This document shows, piece after piece, positions 1 through 11,338 of a DNA stretch of 64,000 nt. Below the pieces are notes generated by a model. The model saw only the letters and a list, made by a program, of their open reading frames with translations, was not told the origin of the DNA and made no database searches. Within the stretch, counting starts at the first letter, position 1, and every line of letters begins with the position of its first letter. The DNA comes from Pleurotus djamor (taxonomy: Eukaryota; Basidiomycota; Agaricomycetes; Agaricales; Pleurotaceae): positions 22,412 through 86,411 of the forward strand of contig JAPEVF010000160.1 in the NCBI GenBank assembly GCA_029747585.1, given 5' to 3'. The translations under genes and the position numbers were made by a program.

Positions 1-1483
1 CTTCGAGAGCGGCGCCTCGCTGAGCGATTTCTGCGTAGGCAGCGTAGGTCTCGGCTGGAACGTGGAATTTCTCGTCANGGGGGGAAGTTGAACTTCGCCT
101 TGAGAGCCTGGATATCGTCAGCCTTCAAGGCTTTTGAAAGCGTAAGCGTGATTTCTGACGATCAGTAAAGCTGCTTACGAGCTCCGTGGACGCCGTGCGT
201 TCCTTGAAGCTTAGAGCCAAACCCGATGGTCGTGCGGAGACGAATGATGGTGGGCTTGTTAGTTTCCTTGCGAGCTTCGGCAATGGCATTGTAGATTCCC
301 GCCAAGTCGCTACAGAATAGATTGAACATAAATTCATATGTATCTAGAGATTTGACTTACGAATCGCCATTGTCGACGTGCAGAACCTGCCAGTTGTATG
401 ACAGGAAGCGTTGTTCAACGTTTTCCGTAAAAGCGACGGCAGTGTCCCCATCAATGGAAATATCTAGATTTCAACATTGAGATTGATTTTATCACGCAGA
501 CGGAAGTAAATCTCTTACGGTTATCATCGTAGATCTGAAGCGATTATCATGAGCCAAGTATGACAGGGTTTTGGCAGAAGGAGATACTGACCACAATGAG
601 ATTCCCAAGCTGCAGGTGACCAGCAAGACTAGCAGCCTCGCTTGCAACACCTTCCATCAGACAGCCGTCACCACAAAATACTGCATGATTTCGGTTCAGC
701 AACAATTCATGTAAAATAGCAGGGATGTGGCGTACCATACGTGTAGTTGTTGATGAGATCGAATCCGTCCTTGTTAAACACGGCAGCTAAATGCGCTTGT
801 GCGATAGCAAGACCGACACCGTTACCGAAACCCTGGCCAAGAGGTCCGGTGGTAACTTCGATGCCTGAGAGAGAGGATGTAAGTGCTGGGTTTGAAAGGC
901 TAATCCTAAATCGTTCCAGTTACCATCAGTGTGGCCAGCTTCTGGGTGACCTGGGGTAAGCGAACCGAGTTGACGGAAAGCCTTGAGATCATCCATGGAC
1001 AACTTGTATCCCAGGAGATGTAAGAGGATATATTGAAGTGCGCATCTGGATTCCGGTTCAAAGGGACGATCATTCGTGGAGAAAGGGTGTATTCTTACGC
1101 GTGTCTGTAGCGATACATGAGGTTGGTGCATCTGCAGATAGACACGAGGAACCTTACCCATTTGACAGAACGAATCGATCGCGATTGAACCACTTTGAGT
1201 TCTTGGGGTTGGCGTTGAAGAAGCTATTAATACGAGCTCAAGGGCTTGATGTGGTACAGATCATGAGGGAATCTGTACCGAGAAAAGAGAACATGGGCTA
1301 CTGGGGCCATGCCCATGGGAGCACCTGAGACGTGGGGATTGAGTACGATACGTTCGTTACGGATGCTTGAGCCTGGTAGAACGCACCTGGATGGCCAGAG
1401 TTTGCTTTGCCGACGACATCAGCGGCGAGGGTGCGGATTGTGGCGATGGAGGCGTCGTCGCTCGAGCTTGGGACGAAGGACAT
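1..1483 (-). CDS. Transketolase, N-terminal part (cut by left edge)
   Basis: Thiamine-diphosphate enzyme of the non-oxidative pentose phosphate pathway, transferring two-carbon units between sugar phosphates in the cytosol. The start at 1483 gives [20 protein letters not shown] followed by the family signature [20 protein letters not shown], which is joined across an intron. Further exons read [28 protein letters not shown] and the diphosphate-binding [20 protein letters not shown], and the last visible exons encode the [12 protein letters not shown] and THGVHGAPLKADD segments. All are hallmark transketolase blocks in the correct order. Several short introns interrupt it. The C-terminal half lies outside the window. 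The N at 78 sits next to a G run and breaks the frame; removing it restores FNFPPDEKFHV. It is divergent from CMC2. Confidence 0.95.
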
Positions 1484-1664
1484 GGTGGTTGTCGAGAGAG
1501 ACGATGGGATGGGCAAATTGTGATTCAGGGGCTTCACTTTATCATTATCGCGTCCATGGAGATGTTCTCACGCCGTCCGCGGTAGGCCTCGCTTATAATT
1601 CACGATTGATGATGGCGGAAAGCGTCTCCGGTCGGCATCGAACGGTCTTACTCTTGTCTCCCAG

Positions 1665-1996
1665 ATGCACCCACAGCTCTCCGACAAACGCATAGGTATC
1701 TGCTTTCTCCCCGGTCCGCCTGCCAGTTACTCATCTTCAAATGCAGCCTGCTGGGAATTCATCCAGGCACTGGATAATTGTCATCTCAGTACTTGGGCGA
1801 AATTCTCCGGCGGGTGTAACAGGCAGAAGGATGAACTGAATAGTTGTTTGCGGAAAGAGGTGGGTAGAGATGGAATGCGGTTAGATACTTCGCTCACTTT
1901 CCGTAGCGTGTCGAACGTACTACAAAAAACAGAGAGGCCGCAAAAGAGCGGCGTGCCAAGACGGAACAGGCATGGAAAGAGTTCAATGAAGACTAA
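1665..1996 (+). CDS. CMC2: Twin CX9C protein CMC2 (cytochrome c oxidase biogenesis)
   Basis: Small intermembrane-space protein needed for cytochrome c oxidase biogenesis. Three exons are joined by GT-AG introns (after codons for MHPQLSDKRI and after NSCLRKE). The product starts MHPQL, the conserved Cmc2 beginning, and has two perfect CX9C motifs: CWEFIQALDNC and CNRQKDELNSC. The last exon is a charged helix rich in Arg, Lys and Glu ending in KEFNED. The protein is about 77 residues, shorter than yeast Cmc2 but typical of the core. The start codon is the first ATG of the exon. It shares a 181 bp divergent region with transketolase and converges on the SDR gene 50 bp away. Without splicing it looks like a meaningless 137-codon ORF, so it is easily missed. 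Confidence 0.88.
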
Positions 1997-2046
1997 GACA
2001 GGACACGACGCGTGCTTCGGATTGCATAATTACACCGACGCACATC

Positions 2047-3357
2047 TTACCAGGAATGATGTCCTCCGCTCACGATGATACTGTTCCCGGGTCTCGTTAA
2101 TATACTTGCCATGCGCAAATCGTCAAAAAATGACTCACTCGCTACCCGTGCAGAATGTGGAAGCGTCACTGGCCAACCAGGTCACTACCCCGCGAAGTTC
2201 ATCTGGTCGTCCGATACGCCCAAGTGGGTTCAACCCGGACCATTTATCAAACAAATGTGGTTCCTTGTCAAGGTACGCTGCTGTCATCCTATGTACACGC
2301 CGTCAAAACCACTCAACATAAATCATTCAGGTTAAGCTTACTTTGTGTAGATGTGGCCTGGAGAAAGCGTGTTTACGCGAATTCGCTTCGGACCCAACTC
2401 GCATGCCATGCTGCGTGCCATCTGCAAAACGGCAGATTTACTGGTGTTGTACGACACCCATGCATGATCCTATGAATTTCGTTGACAACTTGACAACTGC
2501 ATGCTGGAAAGGACTCACTTTGTTCGTGATGCTGCCACTCATCGAGGCAATCATGACGATACTGCCTGGCGTGCCAAACCGCGACATTTGGCGTCCTGCT
2601 GCTTGTGCCGTGTAAAGCACGCCGTTTGTGTTGACACTCATTACTTCCTGGAACTGCGACGCTGGATACTCCAAGCAGTCGGTGTGCGCTTTGAGAATAC
2701 CCGCAGCTGCAACGCAGAAATCCATTCGTTGTTCCTTGTCGCCAATGTCCTCTCCAAGCTTCCACATCTGTGCCTGGTCGGTGACATTTGCTGAACGATA
2801 CTCAAGGCGCGGAGCGGTGCCACTGTCTCCCGTCTCTGTTCCATGGGTATCATTATCCTCAATAAGAATAATTCAGTGAACATATCCACAGTTACTCACT
2901 CATTTGTCCCACATAATTTTTGACGGCTTCCCACTCTTCAGATGGCTTCTCCGGCAGGTCAACACAATACACCGCTCTTGCGCCCGCTTCACACAGTGCC
3001 ATAGCCATCTCCAACCCGAGCCCCCGGTTGCCCCCAGACACGATACCAACTCTATCTTCCAACGCAAACTCTTTGAAAATCTTCGATTCTGTCTTATCTA
3101 TTCCCTTATGAGCGTGCGCCTTCAAGTGGGTCTCGTCATATGTAGCATCATGTCATGGACTTACTCAGCAAGCCTGCCTGATAAGCCAGAGCAGCCTCAA
3201 CGCCAATCGGAGCCAATGGTGACTCCGATTGTTTTGAAGGACCTGACCTGAGGCTCGTAGTGCATGTAAAGGTTCGGCTACTCGTCCCAGCCACGCGGTT
3301 TAGATGGCGAACACATGTAGACGACGAGCGAATCGCGTTCTTGCATAGAGTGAACAT
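2047..3357 (-). CDS. Short-chain dehydrogenase/reductase (sugar alcohol/sorbose-reductase type)
   Basis: NAD(P)-dependent oxidoreductase of the classical SDR family. Spliced exons show the cofactor loop GGNRGLGLEMA, the CVDLPEKP strand that sets cofactor preference, the NAG-like CVAAAGIL, the Ser strand IVMIASMSGS and the catalytic YNTSK motif followed by SAVLQMARSMACELG. The C-terminal exon ends TGIIVSGGHHSW, typical of fungal arabinitol/sorbose/xylulose-type SDRs. The first exon (MFTLCKNAIRSSSTCVRHLN, then about 40 more residues before the fold) is basic and Ser/Thr-rich without acidic residues at its start, so it looks like a mitochondrial presequence. Substrate cannot be assigned from sequence; a polyol/ketose is likely by family. 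The catalytic Tyr exon needs a GT-AG intron just before DHAWVS. Confidence 0.85.
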
Positions 3358-3520
3358 CGTTCGAATTCAAATTGGACGACACTGAAGAGATGGCCCTTTT
3401 GTATGAGAGACTGTAAGCCTGTGGGAAGAGAAGGGCACGAGGGCTGGCTCAGATGACCAGTGACGAAACCACTCTTCTTCGCATTCCATCAGTAGTTATT
3501 GTTACTTCTACGGAAGCGTA

Positions 3521-6500
3521 TTACACGCTAATGAGACCTTCGATTTGCCCCAGCAACTCCTTGCTGGAGCGTACACCACCCGAGTAGACATCAAAAGATG
3601 CCAAACTTCCTTTGCCATTCAACGTCACCTTCACTTCCGAACCCTCTTTGACAACTTTCACCGTCGCCGCCACCCCTGATTGGTCTACAGCGTGAACCGT
3701 CGTCTCTGCAGTTTGTCCATTCTCCAGCTCATACGCCTGAACATACAAACCGGTGGTATAATCGTAATCAGGCCGTCCCAATCCAGCCGCTCCAAGAACA
3801 AGAACACTCCCTTGACGAACCCACACGGGGATCTCATCAATGGGAACTTGCTCTCGAATCCAGATGGGCCCTTGGACGACACGTTCAGGGTGGAAGAACG
3901 ATGTCCACTTCCCGGCTGGGAGGTAGTACACGGATTCCTCGCCCAGAGGGACAAAAACAGGGGCGACTAGGAGGGAGGGTCCAAACATGTACTGCCTGTC
4001 AAGGGTATGGGTCGTAGGGTCGTCCAAGAACTCGAGGAACATCGCCCGCATGATGGGATGGCCGTTTTTGTTTGCTTGCATAGCCTGGAGGACAGAGTTG
4101 TCGAACGAGGACTACAAAGCAAGAACGGCAAAACTTACGAGGTTGTATATGTACGGCATCAAACGGTGTTTGGCATCCAACCATTTTGCCATATTGGCCG
4201 CAGCCTCTTCTCCGTATTGCCAGGGAATACGGTAGGATCCAGACCCGTGCAGCCTACTATGAGAGCAAAACAACCCGAAGGCTACCCAACGCTGGTAGAT
4301 CTCAGGTGGTGGGTGTCCCTGCGAGAATGATTTCCATAAATACACAACCTGAGCACGCATAGTAAAGAGGTCAAGACTCACTTCAAACCCTCCGATATCG
4401 TGTGACGAGAATGCAAATCCAGAAACCGTTAAGGATAAGCAACCTCTAATGGTCTCAGCCATAGCTTCGAAGGTAGACTCGCAATCACCACCCCAGTGCT
4501 ATCCGGAGTATATGAGTAAAACTCAAAAGGCGAAACCAGACAAAGATTCACTCACCACAGGGAATCTCTGGCCACCAGTGGCAGCCGAGCGAGCAAATAG
4601 GACGGCCTGGCGCTCTCCCAGGCGTTCCTTCAGTAAGTCAAACACAAGTTGGTTATACTTGACCGTGTAGGTGTTGTGCATTCGCATGGGGTCTGATCCA
4701 TCATGGTAACGGACTCCGGTATGCGGAATTCGCTCTCCGAAGTCGGTCTGTGGGCATTTTGTCAGCTTTATGCATGAGCAAGATTAATGGGTAGCTACAT
4801 GCCTTGAAACAGTCGACACCGAGGTCAATAAGAGCGGAGAGTTTGTCGGTGTACCATTTGCAAGCCGCGGGGTTGGTGACATCTAGGATGGCAAGCCCTG
4901 GCTGCCAGAGGTCCCATCTAGAAACCAGATATCAGAATATGCTATTTTCATGGATGACTTCAATACATACTGCCAAACAGAGCCATCTGTGCGTTTGATG
5001 AAGTACCCTTCTCGTGCTCCCTCTTTGAAGATAGGGGAAAGCTGGGAGATGTAGGAGTTAACTAGGGGAAAAGTCAGCGAACACGGTTCTCCGGGGGGAA
5101 TCCGGGGCATCCACTGACTCCAGACACAAATCTTGACACCGTACTTTTCCTTGATCCCAGACAAGTATGCTTTCGGGTCCGGGAAGTTGTCCGGGTCGAA
5201 GGTGAAGGAGCACCTGCGAAGAGGTTTAACTCCGGGGAGAAGCACTTGAACGGGAAACTTGAAAGACATACCATTCGTATTGTTTCATCCAGAAGCAGTC
5301 GAGATGGAATACTCGGACGTCACAACTGCGGTCTTTCATGCCTTGCAAGAAGCCTGAAACGGTTTCGGAAGAGTAATTTGTGAGGAATGAAGTGGAGAGC
5401 CAGAGTCCGAAGGTCCACGCCGGAAGGACGCTGTATTCAATATAAAACATCAGCTTCATCCAAACCTCAAAATAAAGCTATAATTACGCAGGGCGACCCG
5501 TCATTCGAGTATACTTTTCCAAGATCTGGAGTAGAGTAGGTATATCTTATCACTGTGAGGCCCATGCTGAGACATGAACGGACTGACCTCCAATGGCGAT
5601 TCTCCGTAGATGATGAAGTACTCCAACGACTTATCAGCGACACTGACTCCGACTCTGCTGACTTTCTCGCTCCCAACCTCGACTTCTACCTCTCCGGGAT
5701 GGTTGATGAATACACCATAACCCCTGTTGGTGATGTAGAACGGGATGCATTTGTAGGCTTGGTCACTGGATGTTCCACCGTCTGTCATACGTGAGGATGT
5801 CGTCTTTTTGAAAGCATTTTCTGATAACCCACCTTGATTCCACACTTTAATCGACTGCCCTGAAAACACTCAGTGTCTTGCATTGACGATAGAAATTGCT
5901 TAGCACTTACCATTCTTTACAAAAGCTCCGAATTGCTCGCCAAAGCCATAGATAAGTTCACCCGGAGAAATATTCAGCTCGGAGTGAATATACCTGACCG
6001 TCGGTGGGAAGGCCTCAGGAGTAGGGTTAGAGCTAGGGTCAAGAGCCAAGCAAGAACTATTCGCGGCGGAAAGTGCGGTCCAGCGAGATGGGACATCGTA
6101 GATGCCTTGATGCTTGTATCCTGCAAACGTCAAAGTCTTCTTTGGCGACTTGAAAGTGATGGTATATGGGTTCTCCGTTATCTCGGCCGTCAGGCCACCT
6201 GTACTTAGGGAGTACGCGGCGTCCGACTTTGAGAGAGATAGTGCGGATATAGGTTGGGCGTCGGGGAAGAGTGGGATACTTGGCGTGGCATCGTCGTTGG
6301 CAAAATGCTCGATGTTGACTCCAATTACACCCTCCGTAGGTGAATGCACTTTGACGGTAAGCACAGGTCCTAGAAGGGTTTAATCAGATAACGAGAAGGC
6401 TAAAGGATTTTCCCTCTCATACCACCTAAAGTATCTCCACGATGCCTGATTGGACGAGTAGATACATGCAAAGTGTAGCCATTGGCCTCTTCCAGGACAC

Positions 6501-6570
6501 GAGTGACCTGCAAGCCATGGTAGGGCTTGACGCCGTTCTTCAACAACCAAAAACCGTCGTTAAATTTCAT
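3521..6570 (-). CDS. GH31 alpha-xylosidase / alpha-glucosidase (YicI type)
   Basis: Retaining glycoside hydrolase releasing alpha-linked xylose or glucose from oligosaccharides. The start gives [20 protein letters not shown], the typical YicI-like N-terminus. Next come the N-terminal beta-sandwich, with [17 protein letters not shown] and [19 protein letters not shown], and the barrel with [20 protein letters not shown] and [10 protein letters not shown]. The nucleophile block is [19 protein letters not shown] and the acid/base block is [13 protein letters not shown], followed by [14 protein letters not shown]. The C-terminal domains include [12 protein letters not shown] and [11 protein letters not shown]. 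No signal peptide is visible, so it is probably intracellular. About nine short introns split it. The lysine/tryptophan-type loops that separate xylosidase from glucosidase were not checked, so the xylosidase call rests on overall similarity. Confidence 0.88.
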
Positions 6571-6785
6571 TTACGCGGAGGCTGTAGGGGGAGGTGAGGC
6601 TGCTTACTAGGTGTGGAATTTGAGGCCTTTATATCTGTGATTGAAGCAACGGTCCGCTTGCTCAGGAATTGTGGACCGTCCAAGTTTGCCTTCCGAAGAT
6701 TTTCCGCCCGACACCCTGACAACGTTAGGGGCAAAATGACTTGTTCAGAACAGCGATAGAACAGCGCGACGGTAAAACTGTAACA

Positions 6786-8243
6786 TCAGTCTTTGGTCTC
6801 TCCGCGCTTATGGGCCCAATACTTGAGCTTCTCATTCAGACGAGCCTCCCATCCACCTTTGACATTCTTCAGCCGCTCTGCGCTCCTCCGATCGTTGACC
6901 CAGATGTCGAGCGTCCAATTCTTGAAGATACCCTCATCATCAGACAGCCCTTGACCATCTGTATACAGTTCAATAAGACGGTCGATGAGCCCGCTTTCAT
7001 GCTCGAGACTGGAGCGAGACAGGGCTTGAGCGATGATATCCTTGGCCTTCTCCACGTCTCCGAGGCATTGCCAGGCAGCCGCTTGTCGTATATACCTATT
7101 ATGGATTCAGTCAGCCATAAGATGCATCCACTCAGTGAACCATGTACCCTTTAGCGTAATCTGGATCCACTTTGACTGCGTTCTCCCCATCTGCAGCAGC
7201 TTTCTTGGCATCCATCCCAGCACCATGAATAAGGTACGCCGCGGCTCGATTCGCGAAACATATCGCTAACAAGCTATGCGCTTGCTTTTCTTCTTCCTCT
7301 TTGGGTTTCTGACTCAATGCATCGACCAAGTGATCTATAGCGTCGCTATAGCCTTTTATAGCACCAACGCGGTCACGGGCTTTGAACGCAGCGTTTGCAT
7401 CAGCCTTCGCTTTCTCCGCAAATTCCATGTATATCTTGACACCAGTTTGGTTCATCTGGTCGATCCCGTCACTCAGTTTAGTAGCCTCCTCATCTGTTTC
7501 GATGCGCCAGTGGAATGGTTTCGGGAGAGAGTCTAGGAACGGCTTGAGGTATTCCGCGTGGAGTTTCAACCGAGAGGAGAGTAGCAGAAACCAAGGTAAC
7601 GCGGGCTTGAGAGGGGGTAGAGGAGTGGCAATTGCGGTCTTGATGAATCTGAACCAGTGAGCACCTCGCCATGTTCTTTGTCGGGAACTAGAGCTTACTG
7701 GAGGAGGACGTCAGACGTGGGTAAACCAACAATATTCTCAACATTCCGGTGCTTTTCTTTATCGTCGTAACAGTAGAGGACGCAGGTTGGCTTCGCCCCG
7801 GGGGTGGAATGAACTAGGTCGGGGTGGACAGACTTTCCAGCCGGATCGACGAAGCCCATGGTCTCCATTTGCACAACCCAGAATGATTCATGGACGATGG
7901 TGTTTTCCAGAGATCCAAAGTCAAAGTTGTCGATTTGTCCATCGATGGAGGCATCGCGCTTGTCCATCTGAGCCATCACTTTCTCCATCTCGTCCGGATG
8001 GTTGGTCAGATACCTATGTTGATTGGGCATTCATTTATATTTGGTAGGGTGTTCTGAACGAAGCTTACTTCAAGACGTCAGGTATCTCCACGCGTCCCGT
8101 CACAGGATTGGGAGGGATTTTTTGTGCGATAGCCTGGGCGAACACCGTCAATATCTGACAACTGAAACTTGAAGAGTGCTCACCTGTATGACTGCAGGAT
8201 CGACCATGCCTATCGCGTTCGGAGACTTCTTGTTACCAGCCAT
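6786..8243 (-). CDS. TPR-repeat protein of unknown function
   Basis: Start at 8243 gives MAGNKKSPNAIGMVDPAVIQ. The N-terminal part (roughly residues 20-150) has no domain I recognise and includes IVHESFWVVQMETMGFVDPA and PTCVLYCYDDKEKHRNVENI. The second half is a tetratricopeptide-like helical array: ADANAAFKARDRVGAIKGYS, CFANRAAAYLIHG, AVKVDPDYAKGYIRQAAAWQ and GDVEKAKDIIAQALSRSS. A charged C-terminus ends KLKYWAHKRGETKD. TPR arrays bind protein partners such as chaperone C-termini, but no Hsp70/Hsp90 clamp residues are assigned here. It lies 215 bp upstream of the GH31 gene on the same strand, so its 3' end and the GH31 promoter share that space. Confidence 0.72.
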
Positions 8244-8481
8244 GGTCTACTTCAGAGCAAAGGAGGTACAGTCCAGGGACGAGGAAGGGTCGTCTTGCCA
8301 TGGAAAGCTCCGAGCCTCCGACGCAACTTTTAACATTGCAGACTCGGCCACCACCCACTCGATAAATCCACAGAGACACAGCATAGCACATGATGACAAT
8401 GACTCCGGCCTCTTTGTCAGGTATAAGATAATCGCATCGCAAACGGCTTGACCAACCCGCCGGTCCGCACACCCAATTCTC

Positions 8482-9806
8482 ATGGCAGTCCTTTGGAAGG
8501 AGACCCCTCTCATCCACTCTAGTGGCATTTCAAAACGGCTGGGCTGCGATGCCTACTTGAAACTTGAGGTAGGGATACGACACGTTGGTATGCGGGTAAC
8601 TGTAATAATCTATTCTTATCCACAGAACCTTCATCCATCGCACTCGTTCAAGTACAGAGGCATATCCTTCTTCGCCCAGCATGCCAAGTCAGTGCATGGT
8701 CCAACGGTGCACTTGATCATCGCGTCCGGTGGTAATGCTGGTCTGGCGGCAGCCTGTGCAGCAGACGCGCTTTCGGTGCGATGTACCGTCTTCATCCCTC
8801 ACGGTGCTTCTCCCTCTACCATTAAACTCTTGAAGGACAACGGCGCAGACGTGGTTGTGGGTGGGGTATCGTACCTGCATGCCCTTGAGGCAGCAAAGGA
8901 AGCAGTCAGGACGGAAGCGAAAGCGTGAGTGTTGATTCCAAATTTCTACAGGATCACGACAAACATCTTTACTTTCGTGCTCTAGAGTAATGGTTCCTGC
9001 CTATGACAATCATATCGTATGGGAGGGGCATGCGTCGATGATTAAAGAAGTCCATGAGAGAATGACTGACAAACCGGATGCAATTTTCTGCAGTGTCGGG
9101 GGTGCAGGTTTGCTAGGTGGAATCATCCTGGGATGCCAATCCGTTGGTTGGGATGATGGTAAGCTTCCCGGACTGTTTACTCCAGACTACATGGACCAAC
9201 ATGAAGTGCTTACGTGCCTTGCTTAGTCCCCATAATCGCAATGGAAACCATCGGGTCAGATTGTTTTTACCATACCATACAACTCCAACGCAATCCTGCT
9301 CACGTCCTCCCACCAAACGTCGTCGAGATTGAGGACCAGGAGCATGGATTAAAACTTGCGTTCTTCAACAAGTTTTCTTCTCGCGCATCAGGATCCCTTG
9401 GAGCATCTTCACCAGCGCCAGGAGTCGTCAAGATGGCGATGGAGAGACCAGGAGGTATTAAATGCGTCGGCATTCCTGATGAATTAGCCATGAAAGCCGG
9501 GCTTCTGTTCACAGGTTGGTTAGCTCGATGCGTCATGAAATATGTTGACAATCATGGGCGTACACAGATGAACACAAAATGCTCGTTGAATTGGCTTGTT
9601 CAACGACCCTCGCGTCAGGGTATTTTCCATCGTTGTATCAGAAACTTGTTCCACCAAGCGCGAAGAAAGTGGTGTTCATCGTCTGCGGAGGGTTCAAGGT
9701 ATCTTTGAGCGAGATGGCAGACTATAAAGACGCGGTATCGGCTAATGTGGATGAGAATTGGGAAGTCTTGTGCGACGGCGAAACACTTACAGTAGAGAAG
9801 ATGTAG
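8482..9806 (+). CDS. L-serine/L-threonine dehydratase, copy A
   Basis: PLP-dependent beta-elimination enzyme turning serine (or threonine) into pyruvate (or 2-oxobutyrate) and ammonia. The first exon is MAVLWKETPLIHSSGISKRL. After an intron comes HPSHSFKYRG, with the Schiff-base lysine in SFK, then the cofactor-phosphate region ASGGNAGLAAACAADALSVR. Later blocks are VPAYDNHIVWEGHASM, FCSVGGAGLLGGIILGCQSV and IAMETIGSDCFYHTIQ. The last exon has KMLVELACSTTLASGYFPSL and FIVCGGFKVSLSEM. Length (about 340 residues) fits the fungal CHA1/mammalian SDS family. It has no regulatory ACT domain, consistent with a catabolic enzyme. A near-identical exon plan is found in the tandem copy 130 bp downstream. 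Confidence 0.9.
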
Positions 9807-9897
9807 TTTGGACGCATAGATATCACGCAACCATCATAGACAGAAATCGATGTACGATTCCAAATAACACCAAGGGGAAACGCCATGTGGGACTGGT

Positions 9898-9908
9898 TGA
9901 ATATAAAG
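9898..9908 (+). promoter_or_regulatory. TATA-like element before dehydratase copy B
   Basis: The stretch TTGAATATAAAG lies about 30-40 bp upstream of the copy B start codon in the 130 bp gap between the tandem dehydratases. Its position fits a core promoter driving copy B independently of copy A. This is inference from position and sequence only. Confidence 0.35.
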
Positions 9909-9936
9909 AAGTCGAAGGGAGAGCAACTGAGTCATA

Positions 9937-11235
9937 ATGACACTTTGGAAGGAGACCCCTCTCGTTCATTCCAGCGGCATCTCCAAAACATTGGGCTGCG
10001 ATGTATACCTCAAGCTTGAAGTATATTCACCGTTCGCTTGCATTGAGAACGAGTATTGACGACAGCTGTTATCCACAGAATTTACATCCTTCGCACTCAT
10101 TCAAAATCCGTGGAATAACTCACTTTATCCAACATGCTAAGTCGGTACATGGTCCTGAAGTACATTTGATCATTGCATCCAGTGGGAATGCTGGGTTGGC
10201 GGCAGCCTTCGTATCCAATGCTCTGTCGCTACGGTGCACGGTGTTCCTCCCAGACGGTGCCGCCCAAGCCACCGTGGAAGCTTTGAAGCGACACAACGCC
10301 GACGTCGTGATAGGTGGGCAATCCTACTTGTACTCGCTCATGGCAGCGAAGGAGGCTGTCAAAGCGGAAGAGAAAGTGTGCGTGTATGAATTGGGAGGTA
10401 GATATCCGCTTGCTAAACTGTAGACTTCTAGGGTAATGATCCCATCGTACGACAGTCCATTGATATGGGAAGGCCATGCACCAATGATTGAGGAAATGCA
10501 TAGGAGAATCGATGAGAAGCCGGATGTAATATTCTGTAGTGTTGGCGGCGGCGGTCTGTTGGGAGGTATCATCAAAGGATGCCAATCCGTTGGATGGGAC
10601 GACGGTGAGCTTCGCCAGTATGTTCCTATAATGATCAACTAAGTGAGCTCCCCATTCAGTCCCAATAATCACAATGGAAACCATCGGCTCGAATTGTTTC
10701 TACCATACCATCCAACTCCAACGGAACCCAACCCACATTCTCCCACAAGACGTTGTACCAATCGAAAACGAAGAAGATGGTCTGAAGCTTGCGTTCTTCG
10801 AAAAGTTCTCTTCTCGAGCGTCGGGATCACTTGGAGCTTCTTCGCCTGCCCCGGGAGTCGTCAAGATGGCGCTAGGAAGAGCAGGAGGCATCAAGTGCGT
10901 TAGCATCCCGGATGAGCTAGGCATGAAAGCTGGATTACTGTTCACGGGTAAGTTGCATTACCGTTCATCAAGTTCTTCAAATTGAGGTGATGCCGGACGC
11001 AGACGAACACAAGATGCTCGTCGAATTGGCATGCTCTACGACCCTCGCAGCGGCGTACGTCCCATCGTTGTTTAGGAAGCTAGTTCCACCGGATGCAAAG
11101 AAGGCCGTCTTCGTTGTATGTGGAGGGTTCAAAGTCTCACTGGGCGAGATGGCAGAGTTCAAAGGTATTGTTGAAGCTAGACAAGAGAAGAAATGGGAGG
11201 TCCTCTGCGATGGCGAAACACTCATAGTTGAGTAG
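9937..11235 (+). CDS. L-serine/L-threonine dehydratase, copy B (tandem paralogue)
   Basis: Second copy with the same fold and exon plan as copy A. The start MTLWKETPLVHSSGISKTLG is followed by HPSHSFKIRG (PLP lysine), ASSGNAGLAAAFVSNALSLR, VIFCSVGGGGLLGGIIKGCQ, IAMETIGSNCFYHTIQLQRN and a last exon with KMLVELACSTTLAAAYVPSL and FVVCGGFKVSLGEM. Substitutions are spread through the protein rather than clustered: for example SGG became SSG in the PLP phosphate-binding region and GGAGLL became GGGGLL. The copies are therefore an older duplication, not an assembly artefact. No disabling change is visible. A TATA-like element sits about 36 bp before the start. Confidence 0.9.
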
Positions 11236-11338
11236 GGGATATAGTCACGTATTCAAAGCAATACAAAGATACAGCTGTAGCGTAGACGACATGAGTCAAG
11301 GTTCATAGAAAAGGTCGGTGTAACTCACCATAACATTA

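Noticed and set aside
1309..1695. Plus-strand frames opposite transketolase (up to 128 codons)
   Set aside because: They are antisense shadows of a conserved coding exon; no matching family and no splice support.
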